Of a DNA stretch of 64,000 bases, positions 41,375-51,334 are shown in pieces; within the stretch, counting starts at the first letter, position 1, and every line of letters starts with the position of its first letter. Made by a program: the position numbers and the translations under genes. Source of the DNA: Bacteroidota bacterium (GTDB taxonomy: Bacteria > Bacteroidota > Ignavibacteria > Palsa-1295). The notes beneath the pieces are model-generated. The model did not search any database. It saw only the letters and a program-made list of their open reading frames with translations, and had not been told where the DNA came from. The DNA is taken from the NCBI GenBank assembly GCA_018266755.1, contig JAFDZW010000005.1, positions 1,625,963 through 1,689,962 of the forward strand. Direction: 5' to 3'.

Positions 41375-42291
41375 GCAGCGATATCCGTCGCGGCTCGTTT
41401 CTGGTCATCCTGGCAGCATTGCTCTGGAGTACCGGTGGACTCTTCATCAAGTCAGTATCGATCGACGGCTACGGCGTGTCGTTGTGGCGAAGTTCGTTCG
41501 CTGCGCTGACGCTCTACGCGGTCTATCGCCGCGAATACCGATCACAGCTCGTCGCACATCGGTCGTTGTGGCTCAGCGGCCGTACACTGGTGATGGGCTT
41601 GGTCTATGCAGGGCTCCTGATCCTCTTCGTCCTGGCAACAAAGCATACCACGAGCGCAAACGCAATCTTCCTCCAATACACCGCACCGATCTACGTCTTG
41701 TTCTTCGAACCGATCATCTCGAAGACCAAGCTCAAGCGAACGGACATCCTGAGTGTTACGATTACGGTCGCAGCAATGGCCTTGTTCTTCGTTGGGAAGT
41801 TCGATACGTCGTCCGTGCTCGGCAATGTGCTCGCATTAGCTAGTGGGGTGTTCTTTGCGGCGTATGCATTGCTGCTCAAGCATGAGCAGACCGACGAGGC
41901 GATGCGGTGGCAATCGGTCATCGTGGGTCATGGTATCATCGTAGCGCTGAGCGCCATTATGTGGGCAACAGGCAACTCGAACCCAACCCCACAGAGTGCG
42001 ACCGAGGTTGCGGAGCTTGCATTTCTTGGCATCTTCCAGATCGGGTTAGCCTATACGCTGTTCACGAAGGGCATACACTACATTCGTGCGCTTGATGCAT
42101 TACTACTCTCGATGCTCGAGCCCGTACTGAATCCGGTGTGGGTATATTTCGGAATCGGCGAGACGCCGACGATCTACGCCATCGTCGGCGGACTGGTCAT
42201 ACTCTCGGTTTCTGCGTACCGAACGTGGAGCGAATCAGCGGCCGCCCAGGATCTCGATAATGTAGTAGGTACCGCCGGCGATCGCGGCTGA
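41371..42291 (+). CDS. EamA/DMT-family transporter
   Basis: A 306-residue inner-membrane protein with ten hydrophobic helices in two EamA halves. The first half starts GSFLVILAALLWSTGGLFIKSVSIDGYGVSLWRSSFAAL and includes TKHTTSANAIFLQYTAPIYVLFFEP. The second includes LGNVLALASGVFFAAYALLLKHEQ and ending LLSMLEPVLNPVWVYFGIGETPTIYAIVGGLVILSV. Drug/metabolite transporters of this type export amino acids, purines or other small solutes; the substrate is not predictable. The 3' end overlaps the convergent pit gene by 57 bp. Confidence 0.88.
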   Translation: MSSDIRRGSFLVILAALLWSTGGLFIKSVSIDGYGVSLWRSSFAALTLYAVYRREYRSQLVAHRSLWLSGRTLVMGLVYAGLLILFVLATKHTTSANAIFLQYTAPIYVLFFEPIISKTKLKRTDILSVTITVAAMALFFVGKFDTSSVLGNVLALASGVFFAAYALLLKHEQTDEAMRWQSVIVGHGIIVALSAIMWATGNSNPTPQSATEVAELAFLGIFQIGLAYTLFTKGIHYIRALDALLLSMLEPVLNPVWVYFGIGETPTIYAIVGGLVILSVSAYRTWSESAAAQDLDNVVGTAGDRG

Positions 42292-43227
42292 GGCCGGAAT
42301 CGTCAGCACCCATGCCCAAACAATACGCGTCGCAACGCCCCATCGCACTGCCGACGGGCGCTTCGTAGAACCGACACCGACGATGGCACCGGTAATGGTG
42401 TGGGTCGTCGAGACCGGAATGCCTGCAGCGGCAGAACCGAGGAGCGTGACCGCTGCTGCTGCTTCGGCCGAGAACCCACCGATCGGCTTTAAGGCCGTAA
42501 TGCGCATACCCATTGTCTTCACGATTCGCCATCCGCCGGAAAGCGTCCCGAGTCCGATCGCCGCATGCGCCGCAAGAATGACCCACATCGGGATATCGAA
42601 TGTCGGGATCAGTTTGTTCGCAAACAACACACCGGCAATGATACCCATCGTCTTCTGGGCGTCGTTCGTCCCGTGACCGAGTGAGTATGCCGCAGCACTA
42701 AAGAGCTGTCCCCGACGGAACCACTTGTCCACCGCAAACGGGGAGCGCTTGCGATTGAGCCACGACACCCCGACCATAATGAAGAACCCAAGCACCATCC
42801 CGATCAGCGGAGAAAGGACGATGAACAATAGTGTCTTGATCCAACCGCCGGCAATTATGACCGAGAGCGTACCGGCCTTTGCAACTGCCGCACCGGCATA
42901 GCCGCCAATGAGCGCATGCGACGAGCTCGTCGGCAAGCCGAACCACCACGTCAACAGATCCCAGACGATCGCGCCAGCCAAACCGGCAAGGATGACATAC
43001 GACGTCACGACGGAGATGTCGATCATCCCCGAGCCGATCGTCTTTGCAACACCGGTCCCGAAGCCGAACGCGGCGACGAAGTTAAAGAATGCCGCCCACA
43101 GCACCGCTTGACCGGGAGTGAGCACGCGCGTTGATACAACTGTGGCGATCGAGTTCGCGGCATCGTGGAAGCCGTTGATGTAGTCGAAGCACAGAGCGAT
43201 CGCAATGACAATAATGACGAGCGTCAT
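42235..43227 (-). CDS. pit: Low-affinity inorganic phosphate transporter, Pit family
   Basis: A 330-residue polytopic PiT (PF01384) transporter, driven by H+ or Na+ and moving metal-phosphate. The two signature repeats are visible: CFDYINGFHDAANSIATVVSTRVLTP near the N-terminus and YSLGHGTNDAQKTMGIIAGVLFA in the middle. GLPTSSSHALIGGYAGAAV and GIPVSTTHTITGAIVGVGS are their second halves. ATG 43227 is used, since the longer frame to 43296 runs through the DUF47 intergenic space. The DUF47 accessory gene lies 17 bp upstream on the same strand, the standard Pit partner. Confidence 0.93.
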   Translation of the reverse strand: MTLVIIVIAIALCFDYINGFHDAANSIATVVSTRVLTPGQAVLWAAFFNFVAAFGFGTGVAKTIGSGMIDISVVTSYVILAGLAGAIVWDLLTWWFGLPTSSSHALIGGYAGAAVAKAGTLSVIIAGGWIKTLLFIVLSPLIGMVLGFFIMVGVSWLNRKRSPFAVDKWFRRGQLFSAAAYSLGHGTNDAQKTMGIIAGVLFANKLIPTFDIPMWVILAAHAAIGLGTLSGGWRIVKTMGMRITALKPIGGFSAEAAAAVTLLGSAAAGIPVSTTHTITGAIVGVGSTKRPSAVRWGVATRIVWAWVLTIPASAAIAGGTYYIIEILGGR

Positions 43228-43244
43228 ACGTACCTCGGATCGGA

Positions 43245-43898
43245 TTAGGCGTACTTGATGACGACGGTTTCGATCAGGTTGGCCACATGCTCGCACTTAT
43301 CGATGGCCTCTTCGATATCGCTCAGGATTTCCTTGAGCTTGATGAGCATGATCGGATCTTTCTGTTCGCGGAAGAGCCGTGCGATGGCATTATGGTAAAT
43401 GTCGTCGCCTGCGTTCTCGCAGGTATTGATGTGTTCGCATAGCGACTTGATCGTATCGACATGCTCGCTGCGAAGATCGGACAGCAGAGGCACGACCGTC
43501 CCGAGATCCTTCACCGCCATCAAGAGCGTATCGGTGAGGTCGCGGAAGTCGTTCGGGAATGTGTTCACCTCATACAATACCGTACGAAGCGCGACGTCCT
43601 CCATGAGGTCGAGGATATCGTCGAGTCGTGCGGCAAGCGCATGAATATCTTCGCGGTCGATCGGCGTGATGAACGTCTGCGAGACGTCGTTGAAGATCTC
43701 ATGGGTGATCAGGTCGCCGCGATGTTCGGCATCCTCGATCTGCGAGATCAGAACCTTTCGCTCCGATTCACTTTGCGCATCGAGAAGCTTACGCAAGTTT
43801 TCCGCTGCCGATTGAATGTTGCCAACATTCGTGGTGAACAGATCGAAGAACCGGTTCTCCTTGGGCAGGAGCTTTCTGATGAACGACGAGAATGCCAT
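43245..43898 (-). CDS. DUF47 (PhoU-like) Pit accessory protein
   Basis: A 217-residue cytoplasmic all-helical protein of the DUF47/phosphate-transport-regulator family. Starting FSSFIRKLLPKENRFFDLFTTNVGNIQSAAENLRKLL, it keeps the PhoU-like signatures IEDAEHRGDLITHEIFNDVSQTFITPIDREDIHALAARLDDILDLMED and CENAGDDIYHNAIARLF. These proteins control the Pit transporter encoded next to them. TTACCA (43924-43929) and TTACCT (43935-43940), spaced 11 bp, lie just upstream; this is a weak match to the Pho-box pattern of the neighbouring porin genes. Confidence 0.92.
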   Translation of the reverse strand: MAFSSFIRKLLPKENRFFDLFTTNVGNIQSAAENLRKLLDAQSESERKVLISQIEDAEHRGDLITHEIFNDVSQTFITPIDREDIHALAARLDDILDLMEDVALRTVLYEVNTFPNDFRDLTDTLLMAVKDLGTVVPLLSDLRSEHVDTIKSLCEHINTCENAGDDIYHNAIARLFREQKDPIMLIKLKEILSDIEEAIDKCEHVANLIETVVIKYA

Positions 43899-43974
43899 AT
43901 ATTAAGAAATTGCAAGAGAAGTATTACCACAAAATTACCTCATTTCACGGCCAACTGCAAGAAAACGGCAATAA

Positions 43975-44000
43975 AAAAGGCGGCAAAATTGCCGCCTTTT
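43975..44000. terminator. Terminator downstream of phoU
   Basis: AAAAGGCGGCAA (43975-43986), loop AA, TTGCCGCCTTTT (43989-44000). The A/T flanks make it intrinsic in both directions; on the minus strand it ends the pst-phoU transcript before the DUF47-pit unit. Confidence 0.85.
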
Positions 44001-44023
44001 GAATATGACAGATTGCGCTAAGT

Positions 44024-44728
44024 CTATTCAGAACGGTCGGTTACCGTCTCCTGCGATTGATGTTTGAGCATTCGAGCCTCGACGATAAAGATTACGTCCT
44101 CGGCGATATTTGTCGCATGGTCGGCAAGCCGCTCGACATGGCGCAGCAACCCCATCGCATGTGCGCCCGGCTCGACGAGCAACGGGTCGGATTTCATCTC
44201 GGTGATCAGGAGGTCGAAGGCACGGTGAGCAATCTTATCGATAGATGCCTCGCGCTCGAAAAGCGAGCGTGCGAGATCGACATCGCTATTGATGAACGAA
44301 TCGAACGCGAAGCGAAACATCCGATGCGATTCCTGTAGCATCGTCTTCAGACCGACTCGATCGAGCAGGTCGTAATAGCCGTCGAGCACCGATGCGCGCT
44401 CGGCGATATTGACGGCGATATCGCCGATGCGCTCGAATTCGGAGTCAAGCCGCATCGCTGCGATCAGTGTGCGCAGATCGGTCGCGACCGGTTGCGTGAG
44501 TGCGAGGATACGCTGGCAGAGCGCATCGACCATCAAATCGTACTCGTTCACGCGAGCCTCGCGTTTGACAACGAATCGTGCGGCCTCTTCTTCTGCCGTC
44601 AGCACGGCCTGTGTCGCCAGTTCGATCTGTTCGTCGACAAGCGACCCCATGCGAATGAGGAGTGCGCGTAGTTTTGCGATCTCGTCTTCGAAATGTCGAT
44701 GGATACGGGGTGTTTGAATATTCTCCAT
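44024..44728 (-). CDS. phoU: Phosphate signalling regulator PhoU
   Basis: A 234-residue protein (239 from an ATG at 44743) with two three-helix PhoU domains. Signatures are RHFEDEIAKLRALLIRMGSLVDEQIELATQAVLTA...EYDLMVDALCQRILALTQPVATDLRTLIAAMRLDSEFERIGDIAVNIAER, and in the second half MGLLRHVERLADHATNIAEDVIFIVEA, with the E-x-x-x-D metal-cluster motifs. It links the Pst transporter to the PhoR sensor kinase and shuts down the Pho response when phosphate is ample. It is the last gene of the pst operon. phoR and phoB are not in this window. Confidence 0.95.
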   Translation of the reverse strand: MENIQTPRIHRHFEDEIAKLRALLIRMGSLVDEQIELATQAVLTAEEEAARFVVKREARVNEYDLMVDALCQRILALTQPVATDLRTLIAAMRLDSEFERIGDIAVNIAERASVLDGYYDLLDRVGLKTMLQESHRMFRFAFDSFINSDVDLARSLFEREASIDKIAHRAFDLLITEMKSDPLLVEPGAHAMGLLRHVERLADHATNIAEDVIFIVEARMLKHQSQETVTDRSE

Positions 44729-44735
44729 AATGGTA

Positions 44736-45581
<846 letters not shown>

Positions 45582-45601
45582 ACGGTTTGTCCGATTATAT
45601 C

Positions 45602-46561
45602 TCAGCCATGTTGTGCGTTGCTGCGAATGCGCGAGCGAAGCACGACGGCGATAATATTTAGCGAGAACGTGAGCCCCAAGAGCACAAGCGTCGTCGCATA
45701 TTGCAGCGGGATCGTCTTATCGACGTTCGCCGACTGTGTTGCAAGCACGTAGATATGATATCCGAGGTGCATGAACTGCTGTGAGAGCGCATGCGGCACT
45801 TCCGGCAGGAAGAACGCTGCACCGGTAAACAAAATTGGTGCAACTTCGCCGGCACCTCGGCTGATCGCGAGGATCATACCGGTGAGAATACCGGAAAGCG
45901 AACTCGGGATCACGATCTTTCTGATGGTCTGCATCCGCGTTGCCCCGAGTGCGAGCGACGCATCTCGCCAATCGCGCGGCACCGTACGGATCGCTTCTTC
46001 GACCGAGACGATTACTACCGGCATCGTGAGCAGCCCCATCGTCATCGACGCCCATAGAATGTTGGGTTGCCCCCAGACGAGCGTCCCTGGGTTCGCGACG
46101 GAGTCGATCCCCTTCCCGATAAACTGAACGAAGAAGCCGAGACCGAAGAGGCCGAACACGATCGATGGGATCGACGCAAGCGTATTGACCGCAAAGCGAA
46201 TCGCTCGCGCAAAGATCGACGTCGGACTCGCAAATTCGGAGAGATAGATTGCCGTGATCGTCCCGAGCGGAACGGCCATCACGGACATGAGCAGTGTCAT
46301 GAGCACCGTACCGACGATCGCAGGGAAAATACCGCCTTCCATCATCCCTTCGCGCGGAGCCTGCGTGAGGAATTCCCACGAGAGCGTGCTCCAACCGCCG
46401 ATGACGATGGAGACGACGATTGTCACGACAATCGCAACGATCACGAGCGCAGCCGCGCCCGTCACTCCGCCTGCCAGGCTGCCCGCCACACGCTTGCGCA
46501 GCGAATCCTGACCGAGCAGACTACCGCCCCTGGATGCGTTTAATGAGACGCTTACGGACAT
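45602..46561 (-). CDS. pstA: Phosphate ABC transporter permease PstA
   Basis: A 319-residue inner-membrane permease with six or so helices and the MetI-like fold. Conserved PstA segments include [65 protein letters not shown], the EAA-like loop [55 protein letters not shown], and [13 protein letters not shown]. Its start overlaps the end of pstC by 41 nt, so the two are almost certainly translated from one mRNA. Confidence 0.96.
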   Translation of the reverse strand: MSVSVSLNASRGGSLLGQDSLRKRVAGSLAGGVTGAAALVIVAIVVTIVVSIVIGGWSTLSWEFLTQAPREGMMEGGIFPAIVGTVLMTLLMSVMAVPLGTITAIYLSEFASPTSIFARAIRFAVNTLASIPSIVFGLFGLGFFVQFIGKGIDSVANPGTLVWGQPNILWASMTMGLLTMPVVIVSVEEAIRTVPRDWRDASLALGATRMQTIRKIVIPSSLSGILTGMILAISRGAGEVAPILFTGAAFFLPEVPHALSQQFMHLGYHIYVLATQSANVDKTIPLQYATTLVLLGLTFSLNIIAVVLRSRIRSNAQHG

Positions 46562-48083
46562 AGAATTCTACAAGTGCATTGAGTGAAAATGTAAACACGA
46601 ACAGCAAAGCGCCGATCAAAAAGAGTACTGTGTAGTGCTGATCGCCGAAGACGACCTCTGCCATTTCCGCGCCGATGGTCGCTGCAAACGTACGAATCGG
46701 CTCGAACGGGTTGGCACTCGTGATCGATGCATTTCCGGTTGCCATGAGCGCGATCATTGTTTCGCCGAATGCTCGGCCAAACCCGAGAATGATCGCAGCG
46801 AATACACCGGGAATCGCCGACGGCAAGACTACACGAAATGCGGTCTGCCATTTCGATGCCCCCAGCGCCGTGCTTGCATCGCGCAGTGCCTGCGGAACGG
46901 CCGTCAGCGCATCTTCGCTGATCGTGTAGATGATCGGGATGATCGCAAAACTCATCGCGATGCCACCGACAAATGCGTTGAGCCGGAATTGATATCCGAA
47001 CGCATCCTGCAGCAGCGTTGCCATCACCATCAACGCAAAGAAACCGACGACCACACTCGGAAAGCCGGCCAATAGTTCGATCACCGGCTTCAATATTTCG
47101 CGTGCCCATTTGGGGGCGAAGGTGCTCGTAAAAAGTGCAGCGAGGATCGCAAGCGGGGCCCCGAACAGAATCGAAAGAAGCGTTACTTTCAGCGTACCGA
47201 CAAACAACGGGACGAAACCGAACTTCGGTACCGTCGAGACCGGCTGCCAGATATCTCCGAAGAATAGCGACGAAAAGGTTGTCGCTTCCTCTTTTGCGAT
47301 CGAATCGCGGCGTTCGCGAGCGACCGCACTATCGGCCTCGATCTTCGCTTGCGCCAGCGAGAGCGAATCGACGCCACTCACACCGACCGGGCCACTGGCG
47401 ACGGAGTCTTTCTTCTGAACCTGTGATCCTTTCTGCCCCGGAATCGAGGGTATCCCCTTCTCGTCGGCAAAAGGATCGAAGACTTCCTGCTCGACCTGAC
47501 CGCCTTCTGTAGTAGTATATACTTTCTCTGGTGAATGTACTGACGTGTCACTTTTCGATGTTGCAGCAACAGGCTGCTTCTTCTTTTTTACAGGAGCCTT
47601 CGCTACAGTATCGCTAACTAATGGCTTGCTCGGAAGCACTTCTTCCTTCGGTTTCTCTGCCGGCGAGCTGTCATCCGCAAGCGGATCATAGACCTCTTGT
47701 TCGACCGCGCCGCCGTTCTTCGTCAGCTTGACCTTCTTACCGCTGGCATCTTCTTTGATTGCAATATCGGTCCCTTTGATGCCTTCTTTTGATTTGATCA
47801 CGCCGACCGTTTTCATCTGCGCGAACGTCGTATCGGTCGAAGCGGATACGGAGATGGGAGCAGTGTTCCTATGGGCGGAAGTGTCTGTCGCAACGACTGG
47901 CGCGTCGGGTTTGGACTTGCCGAAGAAGATCGGCGACGCTTCCTTAAATACAAACACGAAGATCAGGATGATCGCCGCGAATGAAACGAAGGCGAGTATC
48001 CTGATCAGGTTCTCTGCAATTAGCTCGCCGATGCGTCGGCGTTTGCCAAGCGTCAGCGGAGTCGTTGGTTGTTGTGGTGACAT
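46521..48083 (-). CDS. pstC: Phosphate ABC transporter permease PstC with large low-complexity insert
   Basis: The protein has 520 residues, about 200 longer than typical PstC. Residues 20-57 form the first helix (NLIRILAFVSFAAIILIFVFVF) and the start of the conserved region. The usual domain resumes at about 270 with FFGDIWQPVSTVPKFGFVPLFVGTLKVTLLS, then ELLAGFPSVVVGFFALMVMATLL and the EAA-like ALRDASTALGASKWQTAFRVVLPSAIPGVFAAIILGFGRAFGETMIALMATGN. Between them lies a polar, Lys/Ser/Asp-rich stretch containing two near-identical motifs, EQEVYDPLAD (128-137) and EQEVFDPFAD (198-207), 70 residues apart. By topology this insert sits in the first periplasmic loop. Otherwise it is a standard Pst permease. 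Confidence 0.93.
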   Translation of the reverse strand: MSPQQPTTPLTLGKRRRIGELIAENLIRILAFVSFAAIILIFVFVFKEASPIFFGKSKPDAPVVATDTSAHRNTAPISVSASTDTTFAQMKTVGVIKSKEGIKGTDIAIKEDASGKKVKLTKNGGAVEQEVYDPLADDSSPAEKPKEEVLPSKPLVSDTVAKAPVKKKKQPVAATSKSDTSVHSPEKVYTTTEGGQVEQEVFDPFADEKGIPSIPGQKGSQVQKKDSVASGPVGVSGVDSLSLAQAKIEADSAVARERRDSIAKEEATTFSSLFFGDIWQPVSTVPKFGFVPLFVGTLKVTLLSILFGAPLAILAALFTSTFAPKWAREILKPVIELLAGFPSVVVGFFALMVMATLLQDAFGYQFRLNAFVGGIAMSFAIIPIIYTISEDALTAVPQALRDASTALGASKWQTAFRVVLPSAIPGVFAAIILGFGRAFGETMIALMATGNASITSANPFEPIRTFAATIGAEMAEVVFGDQHYTVLFLIGALLFVFTFSLNALVEFYVRKRLIKRIQGR

Positions 48084-48127
48084 CTCTGTTGTCGTAGAGA
48101 ATACATGGCGGTGACACTGTCTGAGTT

Positions 48128-48172
48128 ATCTCCCGGGGGGTGTGCCGCAATGGGAAAGCCCCCCGGGGAGAT
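48128..48172 (-). terminator. Strong hairpin between pstS and pstC
   Basis: ATCTCCCGGGGGG (48128-48140) pairs with CCCCCCGGGGAGAT (48159-48172) with one bulged G. It stands in the 111-bp gap after pstS without a T-run. Such a hairpin commonly stabilises the binding-protein mRNA or lowers read-through to the permease genes. Confidence 0.7.
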
Positions 48173-48194
48173 CGTATGTGTCACCACACTACTC

Positions 48195-49046
48195 TTAGCG
48201 AACCGGGAAGAACCCTTCGTTCTTCACGACAGCCTGTCCCTCCGATCCGAGGATCCAGGTGATATACTCCTTCAGTGCACCCGTCGGCTTCTGGCGGAGG
48301 TAGATGTAGAGGAAGCGTGTAATCGGATAATTGCCGCTCTTCACGTTCTCTTCGGTCGGCTTATATGCTTGGCCGCCATCGTACATCTTTACACCGCATT
48401 CTTTGATCCCTTTTGCATACCCAGCGCCGCCGTAGCCGATACCGTTTACGTCCTTCTTCACAGCGTTCACGACCGCTGCCGTACCCGGAAGCGTCTGCAC
48501 ACTGGAGGCATAGTCGGCATCGTTGAGTACGCGCTCTTTGAAGAACGAGTACGTACCCGAGCTATTCTCGCGACCATATAGGATGATCGGAGCATCTGCG
48601 CCGCCGACTTCTTTCCAGTTCTTGATTGCACCGGTGAAGATCCCTTTGAGCTGCGAGAAGCTCAGTTCATTGACACCGTTTGCTTCGTTGAGATACACCG
48701 TGAGGCCGTCCTTTGCAGTGCGAACTTCGATACCGGTCGAGCCGTAACGCTCACGAAGTTTCAGCTTCTCGGCATCCTTCATCGGTCGCGAAGCGTCACA
48801 AACGTCGATCGTGCCGTTGATCAGTGCGCTGATGCCCGTACCCGAGCCACCGCCGTTGACCTGAATATTCACTTCGGGATGTGCCTTCATATATTTTTCG
48901 GCCCACCGTTGCGCGAGCTGCACCATCGTGTCGGATCCCTTCACGGTGATCGTCTCGGCCGAAACCGATGCGAACCCGAAGACCGACGTAAGCAGGCAGA
49001 TCGCGACTGCGAGCTTCATCGTAAGATTTGATCTGAAAGAGTTCAT
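48195..49046 (-). CDS. pstS: Phosphate ABC transporter substrate-binding protein PstS
   Basis: A 283-residue periplasmic binding protein. The signal peptide is MNSFRSNLTMKLAVAICLLTSVFGFASVSA, with cleavage near SAE. PstS signatures are ITVKGSDTMVQLAQRWAEKYMKAHPEVNIQVNGGGSGTGISALINGTIDVCDASRPMKD, VYLNEANGVNELSFSQLKGIFTGAIKNWKEVGG, ILYGRENSSGTYSFFKERVL and GIGYGGAGYAKGIK. It captures phosphate and delivers it to PstCA. It lies 38 bp downstream of the porin gene 49085-50668, so the two probably share the Pho-box promoter. Confidence 0.97.
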   Translation of the reverse strand: MNSFRSNLTMKLAVAICLLTSVFGFASVSAETITVKGSDTMVQLAQRWAEKYMKAHPEVNIQVNGGGSGTGISALINGTIDVCDASRPMKDAEKLKLRERYGSTGIEVRTAKDGLTVYLNEANGVNELSFSQLKGIFTGAIKNWKEVGGADAPIILYGRENSSGTYSFFKERVLNDADYASSVQTLPGTAAVVNAVKKDVNGIGYGGAGYAKGIKECGVKMYDGGQAYKPTEENVKSGNYPITRFLYIYLRQKPTGALKEYITWILGSEGQAVVKNEGFFPVR

Positions 49047-49084
49047 CGTAGCTATTCCTTTTCCTAATAGATTTGTATCCGTGA

Positions 49085-50668
49085 TTAGAACTTGTACTGC
49101 ATGCGGAATGTGAAGCGATCGTCATGCGCATCGGCAACCGTCGCAACCACCGGCGCGGAGCTCGTGCCGCCGTTCTTCGTGAATTGTTCTGTGGTGGGAT
49201 GATCGTAATCGAACATCAGGCGCATCGAACCCGAGACGAACACGTTCAGATCGACCGAAATCGTATTGACGGCGAGGTCGCCGCCGAAGCCGGAACTGGC
49301 AGACACTCCGCGAAGCGACGAACCCTTACCACTCCCGTCGATCGAGAAGAAATCGGTGCCTTTCACCTTGGTATTCGGATCGAACATCTCATAGCGAACC
49401 GCAAGCTGCAACTCGTCCGAGAGGTTCTGCACGAGCATCGCATAGAAACCCATGACGTTCTTGTAGATCGTCGATGCGATCGGGTCGCCAAGCGCCGTGT
49501 AATCTGCCGAGGTAAAGAGTTTTGCCGAACCGTAGAACGGTGTCTGGCCGGAGTAGAACTCGGTCTTGACGATCGTACCGCCGATCGGAAGCACCGAGAG
49601 ATAGAACTGCGCATCGGCACCGATGATCGAACGGTTTGTCGGCAGGAATGTGTGGTTCTGGTTGTTGAAAGTATGATTGCCATACTTGCCCTCGTTCGAA
49701 AGTACGAGCGCACCGTTTGTGCCTTCGTACTTGCCGATTACCTGCGACGGCTCGGTGATACCACCCATCGAGATGGAGCCCCCGATGTCGAAGCTGAACT
49801 CGTCGCTAAGGAGAAACGGCACACGGAAATGCCCGATGAGCTCCTTGCCCGGCTGGCCGATCGGCGAGCCGGTGGTACCGCCCGGAAGGCCGCCCTGTGT
49901 AGCCAACTGCAATCCCGTTTCTTTTGCAACGGCTGCGTTCGTCTTTACCTGAAAGAGCGAGTCAGCGCCGGCTGGTACAGCATACGTGCCTTGGCCGATC
50001 GGGGCCGAGGTGAAGCCCATCTTGTTATTCGCTCCCGGAAGCGCACCCGAGGGGCCCGTACCGAAATTATCCGTGCCGTTGAAGATGCCGAGTTCGATAA
50101 GCGGCTTAATACCTCCGAGATTCGGAGCGTATGCGACCTGCAAACCGAGATCGCGCTCGCCGTTAAAGAAGCGATTCTCGAAGAGCGAACGCTCCGTAAC
50201 TTCGCGGGCGCTCGAGGAGTAGGCAATTTCATAACCGAATGGGCGGTTCATCGCGCCCATCGAGACCGTCAACTCCTTCGTTGCAAACCAGTCGGCGAAG
50301 ACTTCCTTCATGACAACGCCGTTCTCCGTGATATCGGGATAGAGCGTATAGCCGATGCTGCCGGTCTTGTGAACAAACTTCACTCGACCACGACGGATCG
50401 TGAACGCGTTGCGGCTATTTACCTGGCTGCCGAGCGAATCGACATCCTGCCATTGCCACTGCGGTTGAATATACCCGGAGATCTTGAGCTTCGAGAGACC
50501 GCTGACGGTATTCTCCAGCTCGGTCACACGGTCGGTAACGCCGTCGACTTTGCCTTCGAGCGTGGATATCTTTTCGTCCTGTGCCGAAGCGTTATAGACT
50601 CCGACTGTCGAAACGAATGCAAGAAGAAAGAACAGTCTCATCCAGAGACGGGGTAAAGAGGTAGTCAT
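49085..50668 (-). CDS. Phosphate-selective porin (OprP/OprO-like) of the pst operon
   Basis: A 527-residue outer-membrane protein. The signal peptide ends NASAQ. A short coiled coil (EKISTLEGKVDGVTDRVTELENTVSGL) follows, probably for trimerisation or periplasmic contact. The barrel starts SGYIQPQWQWQDVDSL, includes FTIRRGRVKFVHKTGSIGYTLYPDITENGVVMKEVFADW and MNRPFGYEIAYSSSAREVTERSLFENRFFNGERDLGLQVAY, as in phosphate-selective porin O/P (PF07396), and ends FTFRMQYKF with a terminal Phe. It should let phosphate across the outer membrane. It is first in the pst operon and preceded by a four-unit Pho box. Confidence 0.85.
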   Translation of the reverse strand: MTTSLPRLWMRLFFLLAFVSTVGVYNASAQDEKISTLEGKVDGVTDRVTELENTVSGLSKLKISGYIQPQWQWQDVDSLGSQVNSRNAFTIRRGRVKFVHKTGSIGYTLYPDITENGVVMKEVFADWFATKELTVSMGAMNRPFGYEIAYSSSAREVTERSLFENRFFNGERDLGLQVAYAPNLGGIKPLIELGIFNGTDNFGTGPSGALPGANNKMGFTSAPIGQGTYAVPAGADSLFQVKTNAAVAKETGLQLATQGGLPGGTTGSPIGQPGKELIGHFRVPFLLSDEFSFDIGGSISMGGITEPSQVIGKYEGTNGALVLSNEGKYGNHTFNNQNHTFLPTNRSIIGADAQFYLSVLPIGGTIVKTEFYSGQTPFYGSAKLFTSADYTALGDPIASTIYKNVMGFYAMLVQNLSDELQLAVRYEMFDPNTKVKGTDFFSIDGSGKGSSLRGVSASSGFGGDLAVNTISVDLNVFVSGSMRLMFDYDHPTTEQFTKNGGTSSAPVVATVADAHDDRFTFRMQYKF

Positions 50669-50709
50669 AAATAGAATGTACTGCGAATGGAATCATGAAT
50701 AATCGGATG

Positions 50710-50767
50710 CAAAAATCGCAGACCGGGGTTGCGAGAGAATTACAGAACCATTACTAAATTATTAAAT
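50710..50767 (-). promoter_or_regulatory. Candidate Pho box plus -7 element before porin-pst operon
   Basis: Read on the plus strand, TTGCGA (50729), TTACAG (50740), TTACTA (50751) and TTAAAT (50762) start exactly 11 bp apart. CAAAAATC at 50710-50717, i.e. GATTTTTG on the coding strand, is a -7-like element 11 nt from the nearest unit and 42-49 nt before the ATG. The layout is the same as at 52619-52676. Confidence 0.65.
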
Positions 50768-50798
50768 AGCAAACGATACCGCAATAACCTGTTGATAA

Positions 50799-51260
50799 TC
50801 AATGAATTGCGATCGGCATAACCGCTTTGGAATCGGAGAGAATTTTTACGGTCGAAATGTCGGTCACCGATACGGATGCCTGGGCGTGGTTCAGAAGTTC
50901 GTAGCCCGTCCAGCGTTTCCCGCCGCCGATGCTAACGTCATTGTCTTCTACTTTTATGGTCTGGAGGTAGAACCGGTAGGTCGTCCCGTAGATATCGCGG
51001 ACTTCGATCTTCGTCTTGGCATCGACCGCTAACCGATAAAATCTTCCCGACTCATCCACCACCGGGATGCTCGTAATGCTCTGCCCATCGTAGGTCCAAC
51101 GGGTAGAATCGGGGTTGTTGCGTTGTCGCTCTGCGTCGTTCGGGAGGCGGTAGGTATAGATCGTCTGACAGCCGCTCGAGAACATGACAAACACGAATGC
51201 AATCACCGCAGCAACACTGATGCTGCGTCTGGGCTGAACGATATCGTGCGCTGTGTTCAT
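50799..51260 (-). CDS. Putative lipoprotein of unknown function
   Basis: A 153-residue protein. The hydrophobic N-terminus VAAVIAFVFVMFSSGC ends in a lipobox with Cys near residue 31. The mature part is strand-rich (TYRLPNDAERQRNN, GRFYRLAVDAKTKIEVRDIYGTTYRFYLQTIKVEDNDVSIGGG) and may form a small beta-barrel or SH3-like fold. It lies between the two porin genes on the same strand, so a phosphate-linked role is possible but unsupported. A strong terminator separates it from the upstream porin-like gene. Confidence 0.6.
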   Translation of the reverse strand: MNTAHDIVQPRRSISVAAVIAFVFVMFSSGCQTIYTYRLPNDAERQRNNPDSTRWTYDGQSITSIPVVDESGRFYRLAVDAKTKIEVRDIYGTTYRFYLQTIKVEDNDVSIGGGKRWTGYELLNHAQASVSVTDISTVKILSDSKAVMPIAIH

Positions 51261-51334
51261 CGGCTCAAGGAAAGCGATGGAAGGGACGCATCAGTTCCGA
51301 GACAACACGAAGTTAATACACCCATAATACGCGG

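Noticed and set aside
49124-50656. 510-codon open frame on the plus strand
   Set aside because: It is antisense to the phosphate-selective porin gene, which has a signal peptide and porin motifs; the translation has no recognisable feature.
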